From Primula veris (Eukaryota; Streptophyta; Magnoliopsida; Ericales; Primulaceae), in assembly GCA_963682055.1 (NCBI GenBank), contig OY821747.1, forward strand, positions 27,898,126 through 27,962,125: a stretch of 64,000 nucleotides of DNA, written 5' to 3'. Made by a program: the position numbers and the translations under genes. The notes beneath the pieces were generated by a model, which saw nothing but the letters and a program-made list of their open reading frames with translations, had not been told where the DNA came from and did no database searches. Each line of letters opens with the position of its first letter. Position 1 is the stretch's first letter. Positions 11,641-24,765 of this stretch are shown here, in pieces.

Positions 11641-13460
11641 TTTACTCATTATTAATTTAGGGAAATAGATATAGTAGATAAAAAAAAAATACACAACTCA
11701 TTAATGATGTAATCGATATCAATTAAATTAAATTAAATTGGTTCATAAGTAAAGTGGAGGACTGAAAAGGTTTACGAAAGGTATAGTAATCACTCTGTTC
11801 TCATTAATGGTGACATATCTTTTGGTACCAAATATTTAATTATTACTCCAATAAATGTTCGGATCAAGTTTGCGATTGTAATTGTGAAATAGTAGACTTA
11901 CTAAATATGAAAATTGAAAATATAAAACATGTGTTATTTTCATTTTGAGGATGTGCGGTCACTGCACCACATACTAGATTCGCAATTTTAATTCTCAAGT
12001 CTGCATTTGATTATACTTATCATTACTCCTCATTTAGGCTGCAAGGAAATCATAAGAATGGTCTGATCGGACTGAATCCTTCTTTTTCCATTCCGACGGG
12101 TTTGGATATGGCCATAAACATTGCGATTCAAATTTGGAAACATTTAAATGCTCTTTTCAATTAATTAGTGAAGTATTTTACATGAATCACACCCATTTAA
12201 CTATTAAATTTATTATTTTCATCCACGAAACGTGGCGCGAGACCTACTATCTGTTTGATTCTAATGCATGCCTGACGAACTCGAGGACTATATCAATAAT
12301 TGCACATACCACCGTCATTTACTGTATTAACCATTTTGCAACATTTTCTCGCACTTATAAATTCCAACTAAAAAATACTGCGAATATAGCAAAAATGTCA
12401 TCAATTAAGTTATGCTAAATTTAGCAGCAAAATGTCAATTGAGTGTTTTTTATTATGTTTTAAATATAAACACATTCACTTTAGCAGATGATATAACAAA
12501 CACTATGCTTCTTGATATTTTATTGTAGTAGAGTAGGCGGAGTTAAAAATATCACTCATGTTGCAATTTTTTGTGGTTGCATGACAAAAGGAAAATGATC
12601 TAAAAATAAACATTACACATTCCACTTCTTTCTTTTGTTTCTACCTGAGATTTTCTTTGTTCTTTTTCATTAGTTTTTCTCATTTATCAAATCAAAATGG
12701 TGATTGATTATATCTGTATTTTGGTAAATTCCTTAGCAAAGTGGAAATTACTAAAAGAAAATATTTTAGGTACTACCATATCGAATTAAATTAGTTACTT
12801 AACTTAGTACATCACATACGATTCACAACCAATGAACCGCAATTAGCGCCTATACCCTACCATTTATAACGCACTTGCAGTACTACCATATCTATGATAC
12901 CGTACGATAATACCATAGATATGCTATGAGTGGTTATTATGGTTGATTGGTCGTGAACTGTATAATAATGTGAGATACGATTATAATCCAAGCATTTAAC
13001 AAGTTTCATCATAAGTAAAATAAGTAAAGTGGATTTGTATGAGAATTTTTCAATTGGTTTAAATGTTTTAGATTAATAAAAATATATACACTCGATGGTC
13101 AATTGTTGACAAATGATTTCAAAAACTTAATACATTTAATCATGCATTTTCAATATATATTACGTAAAATTATTTGCTTATATGATTGTGTCACCCCTTA
13201 CTTAGGTCTCTGTCCATGATAATGGTATTGAGATTTCATGTCACGTTCATGTAATATTATTGCAAAAATCTTAATAGTAGTTTACCATTTTCATCCCTAA
13301 CGGAGGGTTATGAGTGTTACTACGGTTAGAGCTGAGTTATTATCAGATACCTAGAAATATATGGCTACGCATCCAGTACAGTGACCTCATTCTATATAGT
13401 CAGCTTGTATGTTTGGCAATCGAAAATAATTTTCCTCACACATTTTTTCTATCCAAAAAT
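11640..13460. repeat. Duplicated blocks A and B, copy 1
   Basis: Block A (about 11,640-12,540) recurs at 14,990-15,435, 17,637-18,243 (part), 21,870-22,310 and 24,766-25,378. Block B (about 12,540-13,460) recurs at 22,490-23,020 and 26,605-27,431. No credible coding region is present. Confidence 0.85.
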
Positions 13461-14030
13461 CAGCCCACATTACATGTCATATTCATCTCATCAAAAGTTT
13501 TGATTTTTATTAATATTAGATTTAACAATTTTTTTATTTTTAATTAATATTTAAATTTAGGGTAGATTCAACTAGTTTTCTATTATATTTTTATTTGGGT
13601 GTTTAGTGGGTTGTATTTTTAAATTGAACACTTTTTTTTTAATTATTATTTAAATTTAGGGTAAACTCAAATAGGATTCTAGTATATTTTTATTTGAGTT
13701 TTTAGTATATTGAGTTTTTATTACGTGGCGTGACTTTTACAGCCATCTTAGAATATTTTTTATTTAAACGTTAATGTCAAAATTTGACCACAAGTTTTTT
13801 AATAGGAATACAAATAAACGATATGTATAAAGGAATAACTAGAAGAATTAATATAATAATTAGTGTTGAGAATGACATGGCTCTTTTTTCTTACTAGTAG
13901 TATCATTTTTTTGACACGTGTTTAAAAAAAATGATTAGGATTGTTTCATATCTTCAGATAGACTTTTAAAATAAGATTTGTAGATTGCTATAGCATCACT
14001 CTTTGGAAATACTATGATCCTTTAGGCAAT
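13460..14030. repeat. AT-rich spacer with ATTTAAATTTAGGGTA repeat
   Basis: Two tandem diverged copies (about 13,530 and 13,640) of a phrase that also occurs near 17,260 and 24,140-24,290. No gene is seen. Confidence 0.55.
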
Positions 14031-14950
14031 ATAGATTCTTTAAATTTGGTACCTATGTACATAACGAACGGTATGAACTGCAGATGATCCATATTGCATG
14101 ACTACAAATCTTCTACTCCTATTTTCTATCACCTTCCGTGCTCCTTTACTTATTTTATTCTAAAAAAATTTCTAAAAAACTTTAAAAAAAATTGTACAAT
14201 TACTATAAGATATGTATCAATACATTCCAATAATTATTTTTAAAATAAAATCGACACGCAATTTATTTTGAAATAAATGTATAAATTAGTGTAATTAAAC
14301 ATTAAATTTTAGAAAAATTGTCTAAAATAATATTATATCCAAATATTTTAAAATTTGAATACATTATAATTTAAAAGCTTATAAATTTACAGAATAAGTT
14401 GTGAAAATTTAAAATTCGAATGAAAATAAGTAAGGGACACGAAAAAATAAAGAATATGAATAGAAGATTTGGACTCATATTCCATATCCATATAGATTAG
14501 TTTATATAAATATATAATAAAGACTAGAATAAAAAGAAAGTTGGACATTTTCATAGAGTTTGCCCAATCAACTAAAGTAAACCATAACCCAGTGGCCAGT
14601 TTGGCGGTTCCTATGTTCTGAATTGAGTGAAAATCTAAAATTCCATCCACAAAACTAAACTCAACAACACTAAATAAATAATCACCTTGTTCCTTGTCCC
14701 TATGAAAATATGTCCAATTTTAAATCACGATTTTCTTATCTACATTGTTGATGGAAAATTTTAAAAATTGCATCGTATAGTTCTAACCATTCGTTAAATT
14801 TTGAAAAAGTTCATTTTAAGACTATAGATATTGAAAATTTTGCAAGTTAAAATTGCTGGAGATGATATTATTAATGACTAATCCGTCTTTCACGCATGTT
14901 ACATTTCAGACTATAATCCATCATGTGTGGTAGAATTGAAAGAAATTAAA
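14030..14950. repeat. Duplicated block C, copy 1
   Basis: Pairs with 27,640-28,225 through phrases such as CATAACGAACGGTATGAACT (14,058 and 27,692). The small minus-strand ORFs in both copies are not conserved in frame, so I do not call a gene. Confidence 0.8.
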
Positions 14951-14989
14951 TGAAACTCGTTCTCGCATTTGATCATATTTACCATTACT

Positions 14990-15440
14990 TATCATTCCGA
15001 CGGGTTTGGATATGGCCATAAACATTGAGATTCAAGTTTGGAAACATTTAAATGCTCTTTCCAATTAATTAGTGATGTATTTTACATGAATCACAACATG
15101 TGGCTATTAAATTTATTATTTTCATTCACGAAACGTCGCGCGAGACCTAGTATCTGTTTGATTCTAATGCATGCGTGACGAACTCGGGTACTATATCAAT
15201 AATTGCACATACCACTTTAATTTAGTATATTACACATTTTGCAACATTTTCTCCCACTTACAAATACCAACTACAAAATACTGCGAAGATAGCAACAATG
15301 TCATCATTTAAGTGATCCTAAATTTAGCAGCAAAATATCAATTGAATGTGTTTTGATTATGTTTTAAATATAAAGACATTCACTTTAGCAGATGATATAA
15401 CAAACGCTATGCTTCTTGATATTTTATTGTAAGTAGAGTA
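14990..15440. repeat. Block A, partial copy
   Basis: Matches about 12,085-12,540, starting at CCGACGGGTTTGGATATGGC, and runs directly into the second 1.48-kb block. Confidence 0.85.
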
Positions 15441-16011
15441 GGCAAAGTTAAAAATACAACCATGTTCCAGTTTTTTGTGGGAAAAATGAGTGTTTGGGTG
15501 GTTTTTGAAATGAAAATTCATTACTGTAGCGCATGTGCCTATTATGGCTTTTTTGAGTTTTTCAACTGGTTGGTTTTAAACTTAACCGGATAGTTTCTAA
15601 TTGGATTTCTGGCATTTACCCGCATATGTATATTTGACATGTCTGCTTTTTAACCCGTTAAAACATAATCTAACTGATTACTTTTTCTTTATTTTCAATT
15701 TTCACTTTCGTATCTCGATAATTTGTGATGATGACTTTCCCAAACTAATAATTTTAAATAATAATTGTATTCATAAATGGATTATTCAATCAATCACAAC
15801 AACGAACAATCACACAATGCAATTAATAAACAAACATGAAATGTAGTACGATTGACACATAAACTTTAAAGACATTGTTTTATTAGTATCGAGAACTAGT
15901 AAAATTAAAATAACATGAAATTCAAGATAGAAATAAAATTAAAATTATTAGGTTTAGGCTTAAGGCTTTTGGGTTTTGGGTTTTGGGTTGTGGCTAGTCA
16001 TCGTCTTTGTC

Positions 16012-16434
16012 TTAGTCTTCATCATCGGATGCGCCATCTTTGCCGAAATTATCATCAACGCTTTCCTCATATTTGTTGTCACTTATTATAATGTTAGGGA
16101 TTTTCTTTTTAGTAATCATTTTTCTTTCGAAGTAAACCATTTTGGCTTTGTTACGGGTTGTTGTGATTTCTTCATCACTATCATCACTGTCATCTATTGA
16201 GCTATCGGATAGACTATGTTTAACCTTTTTGAACATATTTTTCGCACATGCAGTTCCATCTTCATTTGGCAAGTAAGTGTATTCTACGCAATATGAGTAA
16301 GGTTCAACTCTTGGTCTTTTAGCAACATGGTCGGGGTGTAGTGTATTAAAGTCTTTGTCATAGTAGACTTTGAAAGGTATGGAATTTTTCTTGAGAGGAG
16401 CGATAGTATATTTATTGCTATTTTTCGGTGGCAT
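16012..16434 (-). CDS. 140-residue acidic orphan protein, intact copy
   Basis: I do not recognise this gene. The product begins MPPKNSNKYTIAPLKK and has a basic N-terminal half with a possible nuclear-localisation patch (AKRPRVEP). The middle is Asp/Ser-rich (DDSDDSDEE), then a Lys-rich patch (KMITKKK), then an acidic end (SDDED). No signal peptide or membrane segment is visible. The ATG sits in AAAATGCC. A plant-like TATA box, TATTTAAA, lies on the minus strand at 16,495-16,502, about 60 bases upstream, and the short presumed leader is CT-rich, so it could be transcribed. The sister copy at 10,254-10,666 is broken. It could be an orphan nuclear protein or cargo of an unrecognised mobile element. 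Confidence 0.5.
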   Translation of the reverse strand: MPPKNSNKYTIAPLKKNSIPFKVYYDKDFNTLHPDHVAKRPRVEPYSYCVEYTYLPNEDGTACAKNMFKKVKHSLSDSSIDDSDDSDEEITTTRNKAKMVYFERKMITKKKIPNIIISDNKYEESVDDNFGKDGASDDED

Positions 16435-16494
16435 TTTGGCTTGAAATGTTTTTGGTTATTTTGGTGTGGGAGAGAGTGTTCTTCCTTAGGCTAG

Positions 16495-16502
16495 TTTAAA
16501 TA
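16495..16502 (-). promoter_or_regulatory. Putative TATA box of the orphan ORF
   Basis: TATTTAAA on the minus strand, about 61 bases from the ATG, followed by a pyrimidine-rich leader. It is also conserved in the broken copy near 10,728-10,735. Confidence 0.45.
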
Positions 16503-16904
16503 GGTGTAGGATCGTAAATTTTTTTTTAGGTATATGGTAATGAATTAACGAAATAATATAGTAAACAAAAATAGCTAATATAATCAAATTAATTTTCTTA
16601 TTATCCTTCTCTAATATTTAACCCTCATTTAGGGAAATATACTATAGTAGTATTAAATGAAAAACAAAATTAAATTTAAATAAAGGCACAACACCTTCTT
16701 CCTCTCAAAAAAATTAAATTCAGTATGGCACTCATTCGATGTACCCAAAACTTAACAAAAATAGTATGGATGATATGATCCAAAATAACGACGTGTCTAA
16801 GTATAACAATAATGAAGATATAATTAATAACGGAAATATATATCATATACATGTGGTGTATAATGTGTTGGTGCAATGCACAATAATTTATCATTTCCAT
16901 ACTT

Positions 16905-19200
16905 GTTTAGGGATAGATATAGTATATAAACTTGAAAAATGAAATAAAATAAAGACACAATTCATCATTAATCACCTTTTATCTCTCTAAATTAATTGAT
17001 AAATACTTGATCTGTCCCATTTTAATAAGAGGTCTAGGAAATTCAATTTTTAAAGAAAATTTTGTAATGTTGATTATTGATATATATACGTAATTGCCAA
17101 AATTGATCATTTATCTAGTTAAAGCTAGACTTTTAATGTGCAATAATGCTAATGAGCCAGATAAGATTAGTCAGACTCTCAACACACTATTAATCAATGT
17201 AAATTTAGAATTTCATTTTCACCATAAAATTTAAGAGTCTGCTATTCGGTCATATTTTTAATATTTTTAATTAATATTTAACATTAGGTTAGTATCAAAT
17301 AGTGTTTTATATTATTATATTTGATTTTTTATTTTGTTAAATGATCAAATAAAATATATTAAAATCATTAAATTTTTTAATAGGGTTCCGTAAGTATTAT
17401 ATTTGAGATTTTATTTTTGTTTTGGTTGAGTTATAAAAAAAAATCTAAAAATTAAATGAAGGATTGCCTGACAATTAATCTGGTTGAGCCAGTTTGGCTC
17501 TATAGAGTTACTGTTTAATGTGTGCATAAATTTCAATATAAATTAAATGTATGAAGTATAATAAGACAACTACTTTAAGAAAGTTTGACTTAATTTCAAA
17601 CATTCCAAAAAGTAAACTTAGAGTACTCATACGCAATAATCTCTCCTTTTACTCGTTATTAATTTAGGGAAATAGATATAGTAAATAAACAAAAATAAAC
17701 AAAAATAAATAAATACACAACTCATAACACACACACACACACACCCAATTAAATCTCAGTCCGACACTCCTTCGATGCACCCATGACCCATCCGTAACAC
17801 CTCCAAACTAGAATTCGATGACAGAATACTCCATCCAACCCAATAAATAAGAATGTATTGGTAAGCTGATTAATTAAGAAAGTAAGATGAATGGACTACA
17901 TATTACCCCTTTTTTTAATCAAATCAAAATATTTTACAATTGGATAAAATACAGATACTTAATAAACTTTATCAATGAGTTTCTATTTTAGTAAACAATC
18001 GTTTAAATCGAAATTCACCGAAGATGTAATCGATAATTAAATTAGTTCGAAAATAAAGTGATGGACTGAAAAGTCATAAGAAAGGTATAGTAATCACTCT
18101 GTTCTCATTAATGATGACATGTCTTTTGCTTGTTTCTTTCAATATAACCCTTATAAACCAAATACTTAATTATTACTCCAATAAATGTTCGGATCAAGTT
18201 TGCTATTGTATTTGTGAAATAGTAGACTTACTAAATATGAAAAATGAACAATTAATTGGAAACTTCCTTCCTAAATTGTACTCATAATGCACCGGTTAAT
18301 TATAAATTTAATATTTTGTATATGATTAACTAGTTCATAAATTTCAAATTAGTGCAATAAATTAAATGTGTGATGTGTAGTGTAACTATTTTAAGAAAGT
18401 TCAATTTAATTTGATACATCACAAAAATTAATAACTTGACCGAAACGGAATATATCATGTTATTAATATAAGTCAACCCAAGCATTTTGATCCTGCCAAA
18501 TTTTTTAAAAATACTCTCACTATAATATTGTAATTACTTTTAAATGTCATCACTCAATTGAAATACATAAATAACTTAAAAAAATGTTATTTTCCACACA
18601 TTTATATTCCAAACAAAATCATTGTATTACTCTTTATATACGATTGTTAATTAATTATATTTAATCATTTGATATTTAAATTTAAAAAAAATATTAAGTT
18701 TATTTGTCGGGACCATATCTATGTCACTACGTATCGCACACGCAACGTGTTGGGTTATCTTTTCTTTTACTCCTTAGAGCATCTACATCTATCTCTTTAG
18801 AATCCCTTTCTTTTAAAATTTGAAAAGTTAATCTTCAAAAAACACATCACATTACACTCAAAATCAACTCTTCATTAGTACTTGAATATTTATAGTTAGA
18901 CAGTGAAATGATTCTCTTCAAAAAATAAAAAACAATATTATGTGGACCCCAATTTAACTCATATGTTTATTTTATCTTTAAAATATAATTAAATATCAAT
19001 AGATATGAAGTTTTAGAGAGATTGAAAAAATATGTAAATTGTAAATGAATCTCTAAATACCAATAAGTCATTGTGATAAAATTATGAATAAAAAACAAAT
19101 GCATGAATAAAATAAAGAAAGATTTCATAAGTCAACACCTTCTCTCTCTCTAAAACTAAAAAGATTAAATTCCAATACGTCCGTCCTTCGATTCCAGAAA
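16905..19200. repeat. Array of decayed promoter-like block copies
   Basis: Copies start near 16,905, 17,637 and 19,085. Each carries parts of TTTAGGGAAATAGATATAGT, an A-rich run ending in 'aagacacaactcat', and 'acactccttcgatgcaccca' or variants. These match the upstream region and 5'UTR of the gene at 36,324. A block-A fragment (18,020-18,243) lies inside. No gene is seen. Confidence 0.7.
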
Positions 19201-20661
19201 GAAAATAAAATATTATTACAACTATTTTAATCAAGTTTAATTTAATTTGAAGCATCTTATAAATTAATAAATTTCTGTGGGGACAAGCAAAAATCCATCC
19301 CCAAATATATTCATTTCGGCATCAACAGTTTTGGTCATTAAAAGCATAACGGGAAAAAATAAATTCGTCCCCGAATGTATATATTTCAGGACAGTTTAAT
19401 TCCGTCGCCAAAAGCTCATATTCTTTTTCTAATTAGCTTTTGAAACAAAAAATCTGCTTTCAACAACCATTCCAGCAAGTTTGGTAACCAAACGATTAAA
19501 GAAATGAATAAACAGGAAAGCACACATTTTAAAAAAACTCAAGTTCATTAACTCAGCACTCCACTGTCAATTATGTATATCATGTTTCATAAGAAAATTA
19601 ACACAATTGCACTACAGGTTTACAAGGTATGATACAACCAATATAACTTGTTAAAAGTTCATATTTGTTCCATCAAATAACTTCGTGATCAGCTTTTGTC
19701 ATCCCCTTTTTTATTCCTGAAATCAAAACAAGCACCACTGAACTTTAAGTAAATGAATGGAGCCAAACATGTGTGTAAAAAAAGAAAAGGGTAAACCAAA
19801 ATTTGAATGTTACTAAATGACATTGTATCAGGTCTCCCAAATTAAAGTCCAAAAATGCTACTTTATAAATTATTTCCCAAGACAACTACTATCATAGTCT
19901 ATTAAAGTGTGAGATTCTATCAGTAATCTGTATACATGCTACTTTTGAACTCATTCGGTCGTTTGAAGTAGCACATGAAAGAGAAAGTGAATACTACATT
20001 TCTTTCCATTCCAATTATTTAATCGAGCAAAAACATCACTGGAAATCGATAGATTAGGCTATACACCATAACAATTATTTAATCAAACAAAAATATCACT
20101 GAAAATCGATACATTAGATCGAGACCAATAAAATTAGCTAATCAAGCAAAAATATCACACAAAAAAATGATAGTTTGGTTAGAGATCATTACAATAAACT
20201 AATCGAGGAAAATAAATCATAAAAAATGATAAACTAGATTAGAGAGCATTACAATTTCTTAATTGAACAAAATATTAAAGACAATTGATAAATTAGGGTA
20301 TATGACGTTACAATTAGCTAAGTCGGCAACGAAATTTTATAAAATACGTTTGTGTAGATAGAGAATTGAAATTTATTAACAGTAATAGTTAAATTAGGGC
20401 GAAATTAGGCGATATATAGACTTTATATGTGCAATAATTACGAAAATTTAAATTAAAGTGGGGTTTTGATCAATATGCTAGAGGGGCAAGTGAAATATTA
20501 AATTTGAGGATTTACGGGATGAGAATTTTTCAGAGAGGGGAAGTGAGAGATAATTTACCAATGTGTTGATCAATTTGGATCATGTACCTAACTATATTCC
20601 AATATTGTTTTGAGAATATTAATTAAGTTATTATATTTAAGCACCATTAACTTTACATTTA
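19200..20661. other. AT-rich intergenic DNA with CACTA-like subterminal phrases
   Basis: About 19,270-19,430 alternates GGGGACAAGCAAAAATCC, CGTCCCCGAATG and CCGTCGCCAAAAG, a pattern common in subterminal parts of plant CACTA elements. About 20,000-20,330 holds four or five diverged copies of a ~60-base phrase with 'tcaagcaaaaatatcac'. No coding region is visible. Confidence 0.45.
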
Positions 20662-21769
20662 GGCTTTGTTTGTTTTGAAAAAAAATAGAGTCTGAAAAAT
20701 ATTTTACCAGAAAATATAGTTTTATCTGTGTTTGTTTTGAGAGAAAAACTGTTTTCCAAGAAAATATTTTCCAGAATTAGAGGAAAATTAAGAAAAATAT
20801 TTTCTTATAAAATTATAAAGAAATTATTTTCTGGAACCATAGCGTGACAATAACAAAAGATAACTTATGGTTAAAAATGTTAAACAAAGTTAAATTTAAC
20901 TAATACTAACTTAAAATAATTTACAAATTAAATTTAAAAGTAATCCATAAGCTAGGAAAAAACTAACTTAAAAGAAAAAAGTAAATTATATACTTAACAC
21001 TTATAACTTAAAAAGTAACTTATGAATAAATAAAAAGTAAAAATAAGTAAAAGGGACTTTTTTGCATGTAGAAAGTTAACTTATTTTATGTAAATTTCAA
21101 ATCACAAACAATCACTTACATAAAATATTTACTTATATATATTATTTCTGAAACAATGTAGCTTAAATATCTAAATGATGTTTTATATTCGGTCTCGTTC
21201 ATCGTAATGGCAGTTAAATACCTTATGACCATTCAAAAAAATGTCTAAATAACACTTGTACATAAACATATACTTTTAATTTAAATTGTTATAAGACATT
21301 AGTTCATAATAAATAAAAGTAACTTATTGCCTATTATTTCTAATAAGTTGAAAGTAACTTATTACAGTTTGGTACTCTTGAAAAAAAAACTTAAAATTAA
21401 TAAATTAAAGAGAACTTAAAAAAGTTAACCTTGATAGTAACTTTTAAGTTGAAACCAACTTTTTTTGTGCAATAAATAAAATTATGTAAAAGTTAACTTA
21501 ATATGTAAAAATAAAAAGTAATGTGTAAAAAGTAACTTATAATGTATATACAATAAATTTGGACTAGGAAGTATTTAATATGTAAAAACAACTTTTATAA
21601 GTATTGTTAAATATTAACAATTTTTGTAGTTAAAAAGTTTTTTTAAAAAGTTTTCATGCAGCTCCCAAACAAGCAGAAAATATGAGGAAATAAAAACAAT
21701 TCCCGGATAAATATTTTCCAAGAAAATATTTTTCCACGGGAAATATTTTTTGATGAAACAAACAGAACC
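20662..21769. mobile_element. PIF/Harbinger (Tourist)-like non-autonomous element
   Basis: The left end GGCTTTGTTTGTTTTGAAAA and right end AAACAAACAGAACC are imperfect inverted repeats. They are flanked on both sides by TTA (20,659-20,661 and 21,770-21,772), the target preference of PIF/Harbinger. The subterminal regions repeat AAATATTTTCCA/AGAAAATATT motifs. The length is about 1.1 kb, with no transposase ORF. Confidence 0.55.
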
Positions 21770-21855
21770 TTAGGCACCGTTTACTTCTGTCTTTATAGAA
21801 ACCATTCCGGGACTGTTTACCATTAGTCTCTAAATAATTAGTCCCTATAGAGCCA

Positions 21856-21868
21856 TTTTCTTGTAGTG
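21856..21868 (-). mobile_element. CACTA-transposon terminus
   Basis: TTTTCTTGTAGTG is the reverse complement of CACTACAAGAAAA, the conserved end of plant CACTA (En/Spm) elements. It abuts GCACCATATACTAGATTCGC, where block A resumes. In paralogues the same point reads TCACTGCACCACATACTAG, so GCA may be the 3-bp target. The matching left end was not found. Confidence 0.6.
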
Positions 21869-21869
21869 G

Positions 21870-23020
21870 CACCATATACTAGATTCGCAATTTGTTCCCA
21901 CGGGTTTGGATATGACCGTAAACATTGCGATTCAAATTTGAAACCATTTAAACGGTCTTTTCAATTAGTGAAGTATTTGCATGAATCACAACCATGTAGC
22001 TATTTAATTTATTATTTTCATCAGCGAAATATCACGGGAGACCTAGTATCTGTTTGATTCTAATGCATGCCTGACGAACTCGGGCACTATATTATTAATT
22101 GCACATACCACTGTAATTTACTATATTAACTATTTTACAACATTTTCTCCCACTTACAAATACCAACTACAAAATACTGCGAATATAGTAACAATGTCAT
22201 CATTTAAGTGATACTAAATTTAGCAGCAAAATATCGATTGAGTGTGTTTTGATTATGTTTTAAATATAAATACATTCACTTTAGCACATAATAACAAACA
22301 CTATGCTTCTTTAGAAGATGACAAAATAAAATAAAAAACACAATAAAAATTACTATTTAATGGGTTAATATATAAGGATGTTTGTGAAATAATGTGCAAC
22401 TTTTAGCAAATGTAGATATACTGTCTTATATAATGGTTAGGACATAGTATTTGGACAGTTTTTTTTATATAAACTGTTGTGAGTGCTGTAAAGTAGGCAG
22501 AGCTCAAAATATCATTCATGTTCGAGTTTTTTTTTCATATATAGGTCCACATTCCACTTCATTCTTTTGTGATCCTGAGCTTTTCTTTTTTCTTTTTCAT
22601 TAGTTTTTTTTCATTTGTCAAATCAAAATGGTGATTAATTATATCTCTATTTTGGTAAATTCCTTAGCAAAGTGGAAATTACTAATAGAAAATATTTTAT
22701 GTACTAACATGTCGAATTAATTTAGTGTGCATCACATATGATACACAACCAATGAATCCCAATTAACACATATACCTTACCATTTGTAACGCACTTGTAG
22801 TACTACCATATCTATAATACCGTACGATATTACCATAGATATGGTATGAGTGGTTATTATGGTTGGTTGTTAGTGGACTATATAACAATGTAAGGTACGA
22901 TCATAATCCAAGTACTTAACAGGTTTCTTCATGACTAAAGTGGATTTGTGTGAGAATTTTTCAAATTGTTTAAATGTTTTAGATTAATAAAAATATATAC
23001 ACTCGATGGTCAATTGTTGA
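21870..23020. repeat. Blocks A and B, further copy
   Basis: Runs parallel to 11,975-13,100 with small deletions. It is cut at 23,020 by an LTR-like insertion. Confidence 0.85.
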
Positions 23021-23021
23021 C

Positions 23022-24116
23022 TGTTAGGACCAGATTTCTGGCCCATAAGCTATTTGTTGTCTATTGGTTTGAACTAAATAATCCTAATTGAATGTTAAGA
23101 ATTGAGACAGCTTTATGTTTTCAAGGTTGCAACCTCAGTTGCAACCACAGTTCCTACCTGCTATTTTGCAGGATTCTGTTCAGTTCTGTAATTCTGTATT
23201 ACTATTCTTTAATGATGATTATTTGTTTTAAAGTATGCAGGATATATTCTCATATGTTCTTAAAGATTTAGTTTATGTATATTGAGAATATTAAAGTGAT
23301 AAGGAAATATGTTGCCTAAACGATATAAGGAGATTAGTTCATAAAGATTTGTTTCCTTTAAATAGACAATCTAGATCTCTATTCTTATGCAAGTTTTTAT
23401 CACTTAATTCAATCTATGTTTCGTATCAAAATCAGTATGATCTATTTTAAATTGAGTGATATATGGAGTTAATGTTTCAAAATATATTCAGAAAGATTTT
23501 ATCTCTAAAAGATACTATCTTATATGTTCCTTGTTTAAGGAAAAGACTAACTCCTATTTACAAGCCAGTTATTAACAGGTATTAACTTATAAAGATTGAG
23601 GTCAATCCTACGCTGAAGTATCTCGTGCAATATGGAAAGATTGAAGTCAATCAAAAGAGTCAAAAGCAATCATAAAGATCTTGAAGAAAGAAGATTGTTT
23701 TTACTCCTTTAAATAGTTGATAACTATGCTTGTAAAAAGTGTGTGTTATAAATTATAAAGAATTCATTCTTGAGAGAATACACAGTGAGATTTTAAATGG
23801 AAAATAATGGTGAGATGTCATTGATATTTTGAGTGATAGTTATAAGTAAGAGCAATATAGAGATAGGCAGAAAAACCTATAGGGAGTCTGAGAGTTTTTC
23901 ATTAAGACTTAAATCTTATATTGTAAGCTTTTATAATATCATAATCTGGGTGAGTGTCCCGGAGATGTAGCCCAATTGGGTGAACTCCGTTGTTAAATGT
24001 GTGTGTGATTTAATTCAAGTACATTTAACTTTACCGTTCTGTTCATCATTATACTTAGGTTCCAACTGTGGTTGCAACTACACTTGAAACCTAACTGCAT
24101 AACAGCAACTAGAACA
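23022..24116. mobile_element. Probable solo LTR, copia-like
   Basis: Begins TGTTAGGACC and ends CTAGAACA. It is flanked by GTTGA (23,016-23,020 and 24,117-24,121), with one extra C at the left edge. The last ~150 bases have the usual U5 style of plant copia LTRs (GAGTGTCCCGGAGATGTAGC, then GTGAACTCCGTTGTTAAA). No internal domain or primer site follows. Paralogous block B shows the uninterrupted left-hand target near 13,108. Confidence 0.7.
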
Positions 24117-24765
24117 GTTGATAGATTAATATATTTAATATTTTAAATTAATATTTAAGTTTAGATTAGTATCAAATAGGGTTTTATAATATTATATTTG
24201 AGTTTTTATTTTGTTGAATGGTCAAATAAAATATATTAAAATCATTAATTTAAAAAAAATATATATATATTTAAGTTTAGGGTAGTCTCAAATAGAGTTC
24301 CGTAAGTATTATATTTGAAATTTTATTTTTGTTTTGGTTAAGTTGTAAAACGAATTCTAAAAATTAAATGAAGAACTGTCTGCCAATTAATCTGGTTGAG
24401 CCAGTTTGGCTCTATAGGATTACTGTTTAATGTGTGCACAAATTTCAATATAAATTAAATGTGTGAAGTATAATAAGACAACTACTTTAAGAAACATATT
24501 CCAAAAAGTAAAATTGGCGTACTCATACGCAATAATCTGAGACGATTTTTGATTGTTACATTTTGAAACTATTAATTTAAGAGTTGTTACCACTTTCAAA
24601 ATACTTATTGCAAATTAGTATCATTTGTCAATATATACATAAACCCAACACATTTGGCCCAATAAAAAAATTTGAAAAAAATGTAAAAAAATTAAAATAA
24701 AATCCACAATAAATTATAAAAACCAGAAAAATTATAAAATTATAAAATATGTAAAAAAAAATGAA
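24117..24765. repeat. Repeat mosaic, including an inverted fragment of the T-rich element
   Basis: 24,125-24,540 matches 17,250-17,645 (phrase GGTTGAGCCAGTTTGGCTCT). 24,540-24,765 is A-rich and, in reverse complement, matches the end of the T-rich region near 34,870-35,065 (phrase TTTGCAATAAGTATTTTGAA). Confidence 0.7.

Larger units (their letters stand above)
15441..16930. repeat. 1.48-kb duplicated block, copy 2
   Basis: Counterpart of 9,683-11,161. This copy keeps the orphan ORF open and has an unbroken left junction to block A, so it is probably nearer the ancestral order. Confidence 0.9.

Noticed and set aside
14387..14650. Minus-strand ORF in block C and its counterpart at 27,752-27,946
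   Set aside because: The two copies do not keep the same frame or length, so chance ORFs in duplicated DNA are more likely.
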